64,000 nucleotides of DNA from the NCBI GenBank assembly GCA_965661625.1, contig CBFIEM010000005.1, positions 1 to 64,000 of the forward strand, given 5' to 3'. Below, piece by piece: positions 59,308 to 64,000 of this stretch; the stretch's first letter is position 1, and each line of letters opens with the position of its first letter. A model generated the notes under the pieces. The model saw nothing but the letters and a program-made list of their open reading frames with translations. It was not told the origin of the DNA and made no database searches. A program made the translations under genes and the position numbers. This DNA is from GCA-2705995 sp965661625. Lineage in GTDB: Bacteria; Bacteroidota; Bacteroidia; Flavobacteriales_G; Salibacteraceae.

Positions 59308-59765
59308 CATTAACTACCGCATTATTATTGGTTTTAGTAGGTATAGTCCTATTGCTTGTTGAGATCCTCGTTATTCCAGGAACAGGCGTTGTGGGAATTA
59401 TTGGCCTATTGTTTTTAATTGTTGGAGTTTATGCTGGCTATACACTTCCTGGAAATCAAGGGCATTATGTATTAACCGTTAGCATAGTAGCCTCAGGAGG
59501 GTTGGCTTACTTGGCATTGAAACCTGGAACCTGGAACAGATTCAGTGTAAATAGTAATATACTCGGTAAAACTAACCTAACAGATGTCAATACAATTAAA
59601 GTAGGCATACAGGGAGAAACAACCACGCGCGTACAGCCTATGGGAACAGCCAGATTTGATGCTATTTATGTCGAAGTTTCTGCATATGGTGATTGGATTG
59701 AGGCCGGTAGTAAAGTAGAAGTAGTACAGGTTGAAGGAAACAAAATCTTCGTTAAAGCCCTGTGA
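59304..59765 (+). CDS. NfeD family membrane protein (short form)
   Basis: A 153-residue protein with three hydrophobic helices (residues ~3-75, including EILVIPGTGVVGIIG) and a C-terminal OB-fold domain ending VVQVEGNKIFVK. Short NfeD proteins lack the ClpP-like protease domain and are encoded next to flotillin/SPFH genes, as here, where floA follows 35 bases later. They are thought to assist membrane-domain organisation. Confidence 0.92.
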   Translation: MTLTTALLLVLVGIVLLLVEILVIPGTGVVGIIGLLFLIVGVYAGYTLPGNQGHYVLTVSIVASGGLAYLALKPGTWNRFSVNSNILGKTNLTDVNTIKVGIQGETTTRVQPMGTARFDAIYVEVSAYGDWIEAGSKVEVVQVEGNKIFVKAL

Positions 59766-59800
59766 ATTAATAAATGTAACTTGTCGCTCAAAGCAAACTT

Positions 59801-60820
59801 ATGAATACACTTACAGTTCTTTTTGACGGACCACTAGGCGGAATGGGTGCCTTAATAATCATTGTAGTATTGGTGATTGTTGGTTCTTGGATTTTACTTT
59901 ATTTGATACCTGTAGCCCTTTGGTTTTCAGCCTTATTATCAGGTGTTCGGATAAACTTATTACAGCTTGTTTTTATGAGGTGGCGTAAAGTACCGCCATC
60001 TGTAATTGTAAAAGCACTAATTAACTCAACAAAGGCAGGCCTGTTTTTATCACGTGACCAGTTGGAGGCGCATTACCTTGCTGGAGGAAACGTAATTAAT
60101 GTAGTAAATGCGTTGATTTCGGCAGATAAAGCTAACATCACATTGGATTTCAATTCTGCTACAGCTATTGATCTAGCAGGTCGCGACGTATTTGAAGCTG
60201 TTCAAATGAGTGTAAACCCAAAAGTGATTGATACTCCTCCTGTAACCGCTGTGGCTAAAGATGGTATTCAGTTAATAGCGAAGGCCAGGGTAACAGTTCG
60301 TGCCAATATTCAACGTCTTGTTGGTGGAGCAGGTGAAGAAACTGTTCTAGCTCGTGTAGGAGAAGGAGTTGTCTCTTCGATTGGTTCAGCTTCTAGTCAT
60401 AAGGCTGTTCTTGAAAATCCAGACTCCATTTCTAAAACGGTTTTAGCGCGTGGTTTAGATAGCGGAACCGCATTTGAAATACTATCGATTGATATCGCTG
60501 ATGTTGATATCGGGAAAAATATTGGTGCAGAACTGCAAACAGACCAAGCAGAGGCAGATAAGAATATTGCTCAAGCTAAAGCTGAGGAACGCCGAGCTAT
60601 GGCAGTAGCTGAAGAGCAAGAGAATATTGCAAAAGCACAAGAAGCACGAGCGCGTGTGATTGAAGCGGAAGCGGAAGTTCCCAAGGCATTGGCCGAGGCT
60701 TTCCGAAGTGGGAACTTAGGTGTGATGGATTATTACCGTTATAAAAATGTAGAAGCTGATACAGCCATGCGCAAGTCAATTTCTAAAGATGGCGGTGGAA
60801 AAGGTGAAAAAGAACAATAA
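59801..60820 (+). CDS. floA: Flotillin-like protein FloA
   Basis: A 339-residue membrane scaffolding protein with an N-terminal hydrophobic hairpin (~15-50), an SPFH-like domain (~60-230) and a helical Ala/Glu-rich tail (AEADKNIAQAKAEERRA). It matches bacterial FloA (UPF0365) in length. With the upstream nfeD it forms the usual pair that organises membrane microdomains; the coupled M48 protease suggests a role in envelope proteostasis. A tRNA gene follows. Confidence 0.94.
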   Translation: MNTLTVLFDGPLGGMGALIIIVVLVIVGSWILLYLIPVALWFSALLSGVRINLLQLVFMRWRKVPPSVIVKALINSTKAGLFLSRDQLEAHYLAGGNVINVVNALISADKANITLDFNSATAIDLAGRDVFEAVQMSVNPKVIDTPPVTAVAKDGIQLIAKARVTVRANIQRLVGGAGEETVLARVGEGVVSSIGSASSHKAVLENPDSISKTVLARGLDSGTAFEILSIDIADVDIGKNIGAELQTDQAEADKNIAQAKAEERRAMAVAEEQENIAKAQEARARVIEAEAEVPKALAEAFRSGNLGVMDYYRYKNVEADTAMRKSISKDGGGKGEKEQ

Positions 60821-60856
60821 ATTAAGGAAAGTGAATGGAGAATGCGTTTAGTTTTT

Positions 60857-60864
60857 TACATTTG
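60857..60864 (+). promoter_or_regulatory. Candidate -7 promoter element of tRNA-Arg
   Basis: TACATTTG matches TAnnTTTG and lies 18 bases before the first base of the tRNA, a suitable distance for a short 5' leader. Confidence 0.55.
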
Positions 60865-60881
60865 CAATCCGAAAGGAAAAA

Positions 60882-60955
60882 GGCCTCGTAGCTTAACTGA
60901 ATAGAGCACTTGATTACGGCTCAAGAGGTTCCAGGTTTGAATCCTGGCGAGGTCA
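60882..60955 (+). tRNA. tRNA-Arg (anticodon ACG)
   Basis: A full cloverleaf can be drawn: acceptor GGCCTCG/CGAGGTC (one G-T pair), D stem GCTT/GAGC, anticodon stem CTTGA/TCAAG with loop TTACGGC (anticodon ACG, read as ICG for CGU/CGC/CGA), variable AGGTT, T stem CCAGG/CCTGG with loop TTTGAAT, discriminator A. The gene is 74 bases. CCA is not encoded, so the CCA-adding enzyme at 36808 is needed. Confidence 0.97.
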
Positions 60956-60959
60956 CAAA

Positions 60960-60985
60960 AGCCCGGAGTTTTCCGGGCTTTTTTT
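60960..60985 (+). terminator. Rho-independent terminator after tRNA-Arg
   Basis: GCCCGGA and TCCGGGC pair around GTTT and are followed by seven T, starting 5 bases after the tRNA. A strong intrinsic terminator. Confidence 0.9.
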
Positions 60986-61019
60986 ATTGGTAATATTCAA
61001 GAATCGGTACGTTTGTAAG

Positions 61020-61301
61020 ATGGAACAAGATCGCGATGCATTTTTTACCAAACTCAAACAACAGCTGGATGATCAAACCGAATTTCCTTCAGTTTACTTG
61101 TTCAAGTTTATCATCCCAAACGACAATCAAAAGTTGGCTTTGGTAGAAGCGCTATTTGGCCCTGAAGCTCAAGTTTCAATAAGAAACTCCAGAAACGATA
61201 AATACTTAAGCATAAGTGCTAAAGAGTTAATGCTCAATGCAGAGAGCGTTATTCAACGCTATGAGAAGGCCAGTACAATAGAGGGGATTATTTCGCTGTA
61301 A
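61020..61301 (+). CDS. DUF493 family protein (YbeD-like)
   Basis: A 93-residue protein with FFTKLKQQLDDQTEFPSVY, LFKFIIPNDN and a final alpha/beta segment, matching the small DUF493/YbeD family of ferredoxin-like fold, possibly regulatory. The ATG at 61020 fits the family start. The last 14 bases overlap the convergent DUF2797 gene. Confidence 0.85.
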   Translation: MEQDRDAFFTKLKQQLDDQTEFPSVYLFKFIIPNDNQKLALVEALFGPEAQVSIRNSRNDKYLSISAKELMLNAESVIQRYEKASTIEGIISL

Positions 61302-62097
61302 GCTCGAGAGTGACTTCATACCCACTAAATTTCCGAACATTCATTACGAGCCCATTTTCAAAAATCAAATATTGACCTCGAATTCCGATAAGCGGAAATG
61401 AAAAGCTTGGAGTTTTATCGAGGTTGATGGACTTAACCTTTACAGGGTATTCTAAAACCGGATAAGACAAGGTAGCAACTTCATCATTTTCTGAAAAAAA
61501 CTGTTGCAAAGGATCGGGAATATAGGCAGCTAATTCTTCTTTGAGGTCTACTAGGTCTGTTTGCTCATCGGAAATGTTTTTGAGCATGCCTTGCCAGTGT
61601 GTTTTGTCGGAGATGTGTTCCTTAAGCGCTACTTCAATAAGTCCAGCTTCATGCCTATTATTTGTTTCGGCCAATCGAATGGTTTTCCACGCACCTTGAT
61701 CAATCCATCGTGTAGGAATTTGTGTGGATCGCGTGACGCCAACTTTGGGAGCACTCGTAAGCGCCAAGTATACAACATGGGGTTGAACATGGTGTTTTTG
61801 CTCCCATTCAGGGTCGCGGCCTTTTCCTGCATGACCTTCACAGAGCTCAGGACGGATAATACATGGTGAATTGGCTGGAGAATCCCTGAAACAAGGAAAG
61901 CACAGACCTTGTCCAAAGCTTTTTTTGGTTTTTCGGCCGCAATTAGTGCAAAAAATATTACCAGTAAATGCAATGTTAAATGTTCCTCCAATAAAGGAAT
62001 TCATGCGTTCATTACTGTCTGCAATTGGTGAATCATACTGAATACTTGTTTCAGTAATAAGGGCGGGCATTTTACGAAGTGTTCCGGTTTCTTTCAT
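61288..62097 (-). CDS. DUF2797 domain-containing zinc-ribbon protein
   Basis: A 269-residue protein with an early zinc ribbon (FCTNCGRKTKKSFGQGLCFPC), a second Cys/His region (CEGHAGKGRDPEWE), and YLALTSAPKVGVTRSTQIPTRW, which resembles GIY-YIG-like strands described for DUF2797. Function unknown, possibly nucleic-acid binding. The ATG at 62097 is used; the frame extends to 62133. It diverges from the S4-domain gene with 38 bases between. Confidence 0.85.
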   Translation of the reverse strand: MKETGTLRKMPALITETSIQYDSPIADSNERMNSFIGGTFNIAFTGNIFCTNCGRKTKKSFGQGLCFPCFRDSPANSPCIIRPELCEGHAGKGRDPEWEQKHHVQPHVVYLALTSAPKVGVTRSTQIPTRWIDQGAWKTIRLAETNNRHEAGLIEVALKEHISDKTHWQGMLKNISDEQTDLVDLKEELAAYIPDPLQQFFSENDEVATLSYPVLEYPVKVKSINLDKTPSFSFPLIGIRGQYLIFENGLVMNVRKFSGYEVTLELTAK

Positions 62098-62135
62098 GTT
62101 TATTCCTTCCTTTGCAACTAAACGGAAATTCAAAG

Positions 62136-62339
62136 ATGGAGTTTAAAATTGACGGAGAATATATCCACCTAATTCAATTGTTAAAGTTATTGAACTGGGC
62201 CGAATCCGGAGGGGAAGCTAAAATGTTAGTAGAAGAGGGGCTTGTTGTGGTGAATGATGAGGTGGCATTTGAAAAGCGAAAGAAAATTCGTGTTGGAGAT
62301 CGTGTTAGCTTTGAAGGCGAAGAAGTTGAAGTACGGTAA
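62136..62339 (+). CDS. Small S4-domain RNA-binding protein (YbcJ-like)
   Basis: A 67-residue protein that is essentially one S4 fold: YIHLIQLLKLLNWAESGGEAK, then VNDEV and RKKIRVGDRVSFEG. Related proteins bind structured RNA, such as rRNA. The ATG at 62136 gives the family start (MEFKIDGEYI). The RND gene begins 35 bases downstream. Confidence 0.88.
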   Translation: MEFKIDGEYIHLIQLLKLLNWAESGGEAKMLVEEGLVVVNDEVAFEKRKKIRVGDRVSFEGEEVEVR

Positions 62340-62374
62340 GAGAACCAATATGCTTTTCAATGGTTACCTAAGTT

Positions 62375-64000
62375 ATGACTGAACTACAATTACGGAAAAT
62401 CGCCAAGGTTACAATAGCAATTATAGGTGTGCTCACCTTATTGAGCATTTTTCCGCTATCCAATCTGCGCTTCAATTATGAATTTGAGCGGTTTTTTCCT
62501 CAAGGAGACCCTGAACTTGAGTTTTACGAATCTTTCCGCGAACAGTTCTATCCTGATAATGATTTTGTCCTCGTTGGTATAGTCAATGAAGAAGGATTGT
62601 TTGATGAGGAATTCCTTCAACAAATTCAGCATTTATCTGATACGGTAAAGCAAGTCAACCGCATTCGTTCAGTTAATTCAATTACTAACACTAGTCAGTT
62701 GATTGTAGGGCCTTTTGGCCCAATTGAGGTTCCATACCTCCATGTAGATGAACCTGAAAAATATGCATCTGATTCAGCACGGATTTATCAAAGTGACGTA
62801 CTTGTCGGGGCGCTTGTGTCAGACAGCTTGCCTGCTTTGTGCATTACAATTCAAACAGATCCATTTCTAAGCAAGCGCACAAGCGATAGCCTTGTAGATG
62901 TACTTGATGCTATTTACGCCACCTATGAATTTGACGAAATGCACGTCTCTGGTCGAATAAACGGGCAAAAGTATTACGTCACAAAAATGCAATATGAGTT
63001 ATCCATTTTCGTAACCACATCGCTCGTATTGTTGGTGATTTTCCTTTGGTTTTCTTACAGAGCTTGGTGGGGAATTTGGGTGCCAATTACGGTGGTAATG
63101 CTTGCAATAATATGGCTGTTGGCGGTTATGAGTTTACTTGGAAGAAGTATTGACTTAATGACTGTTCTGCTTCCAACCATTTTGTTTGTAGTAGGTATGA
63201 GCGATGTAGTGCACATTCTTACTCGGTTTTTAGAAGAGCTCAGAAATGGTCAATCTAAAGCAGTTGCAGTAACCATTGCTTTCAAGCATATTGGAATGGC
63301 TACATTTTTAACATCCCTAACTACCTCCATCGGATTTTTAACGTTACTTACCGCCAAGATAGTACCTGTTCAAGAGTTTGGTGTAAATACAGCAATAGGC
63401 GTATTTATTGCGTTTATTTTGGCTTTTTCCCTTCTTCCTAGTCTATTAATTCTCTTTAAACGTCCGCGTGTTGCCGCTCATCAAAATGAACGACTCTTTT
63501 GGAATAAGCGCATGCATGCTTGGTTTGGGATTGTTGTGGGAAATTATAAAAAGATTGTAGCTGTGAGTGTGATCCTCATCATATTGTCGTTGTGGGGCAT
63601 ATCAAATATTCGGGTAGACAATTATTTGTTGGAGGACTTGAGTGAAGGAGACCCCCATCGGGCGGATTTTGAATTTTTTGAAAACAACTTTGCTGGGGTG
63701 CGCCCTTTTGATTACGCCATTTGGGTAAAAGACTCCACCAAAACCCTTTTTGATGAAGATGTGGCTTACGAGGTTGATAAACTTGAGCAGTACTTGAAGC
63801 AGCATTATGAACTGGGCTATGTGGTTTCAACCAACACGATTGCCAAGGGAATTAATCAAGCCATAAATGGGGGCTCACCAGGCAAGTTTGATTTACCCGA
63901 AGGGCCAAACGAATTCAAACGATTGAAACGCCTTATTAACGTCTTAAAAAAACGTCCAGAATTTCAGGCCGTTATCTCAGAAGATCTAACTCAAGGGCGA
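62375..64000 (+). CDS. RND/MMPL-family exporter (C-terminus cut by window edge)
   Basis: From the ATG at 62375 an open frame of 542 codons runs to the window end. It begins with one membrane helix, a large extracytoplasmic domain (FFPQGDPELEFYESFREQF), then a cluster of helices with GMSDVVHILTRFLEEL and TTSIGFLTLL of the sterol-sensing/RND type, and the start of a second half (DLSEGDPHRADFEFF). This is the MMPL-like RND type found in Bacteroidota, which moves lipids or other hydrophobic substrates with proton motive force. About a third of the protein is probably missing. Confidence 0.9.
   Translation, partial: MTELQLRKIAKVTIAIIGVLTLLSIFPLSNLRFNYEFERFFPQGDPELEFYESFREQFYPDNDFVLVGIVNEEGLFDEEFLQQIQHLSDTVKQVNRIRSVNSITNTSQLIVGPFGPIEVPYLHVDEPEKYASDSARIYQSDVLVGALVSDSLPALCITIQTDPFLSKRTSDSLVDVLDAIYATYEFDEMHVSGRINGQKYYVTKMQYELSIFVTTSLVLLVIFLWFSYRAWWGIWVPITVVMLAIIWLLAVMSLLGRSIDLMTVLLPTILFVVGMSDVVHILTRFLEELRNGQSKAVAVTIAFKHIGMATFLTSLTTSIGFLTLLTAKIVPVQEFGVNTAIGVFIAFILAFSLLPSLLILFKRPRVAAHQNERLFWNKRMHAWFGIVVGNYKKIVAVSVILIILSLWGISNIRVDNYLLEDLSEGDPHRADFEFFENNFAGVRPFDYAIWVKDSTKTLFDEDVAYEVDKLEQYLKQHYELGYVVSTNTIAKGINQAINGGSPGKFDLPEGPNEFKRLKRLINVLKKRPEFQAVISEDLTQGR

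Noticed and set aside
60821..60881. Additional tRNA or small RNA next to tRNA-Arg
   Set aside because: Only one cloverleaf can be drawn; the rest of the gap is the promoter region and terminator.

Overview
The window looks like chromosomal core DNA from a marine-type member of the Bacteroidota, most likely order Flavobacteriales (Cryomorphaceae/Schleiferiaceae-like). Lineage markers are a T9SS type B C-terminal sorting domain, bacillithiol synthase BshA, a fused E1 alpha/beta 2-oxoacid dehydrogenase, CdaA next to FolP, a mutL-rhomboid-rhomboid-endonuclease gene order, DUF4294, DUF6495 and DUF1599 proteins, and TAnnTTTG promoter elements with few Shine-Dalgarno sites. The genus cannot be fixed from the sequence. 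I see no phage, plasmid, insertion sequence, rRNA or CRISPR. Genes are packed tightly, no gene-free stretch exceeds 300 bases, and most convergent gene pairs overlap or nearly touch.

Layout. 1-6925 (minus): small membrane protein, mutL, two rhomboid proteases, an EEP-family hydrolase, mtaB and a partial inositol monophosphatase. 7074-11031 (plus): a degenerate GH3/serine hydrolase fusion and bshA. 11001-14769: two small lipoproteins, a SUI1 protein, a lipid kinase and an LTA-synthase-like sulfatase. 14904-17537: E1 alpha-beta fusion and a DUF4294 protein. 17526-23279: a signalling island with a response regulator diverging from an operon of an E1-like (ThiF-fold) protein, a GNAT-like protein, a 7TM-DISM histidine kinase and a receiver-kinase hybrid. 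23269-28946: a TerB/ABC transporter, an N-terminally truncated flavoprotein, a divergent gene that also seems 5'-truncated, and an acidic secreted protein. 29106-33831: a lectin/PKD T9SS adhesin and acetyl-CoA synthetase. 33834-40139: DUF6495, an AlkB-type hydroxylase, miaA, a pRiA4b ORF-3-like protein, CCA-adding enzyme, a family 9 glycosyltransferase and dapD. 40318-43585: ruvX, def, a TPR lipoprotein, cdaA and folP. 43614-58214: DUF1599, a DoxX-family protein, tpiA, prmA, a 1508-residue exported protein of unknown function, plsY and a 1970-residue PorE-like protein with three SPOR-like repeats. 58232-64000: clpS, an M48 lipoprotein protease, nfeD, floA, tRNA-Arg(ACG), DUF493, DUF2797, an S4 protein and a partial RND transporter.

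Most of this is housekeeping: DNA repair, tRNA modification and maturation, lysine/folate/phospholipid synthesis, c-di-AMP signalling and envelope quality control. The parts that stand out are the E1-like/GNAT/7TM-DISM island (17526-23279), the apparent deletion junction near 27745-27765 that beheads two divergent genes, the pseudo-GH3 domain fused to an intact serine hydrolase, and the two giant exported proteins flanking plsY.
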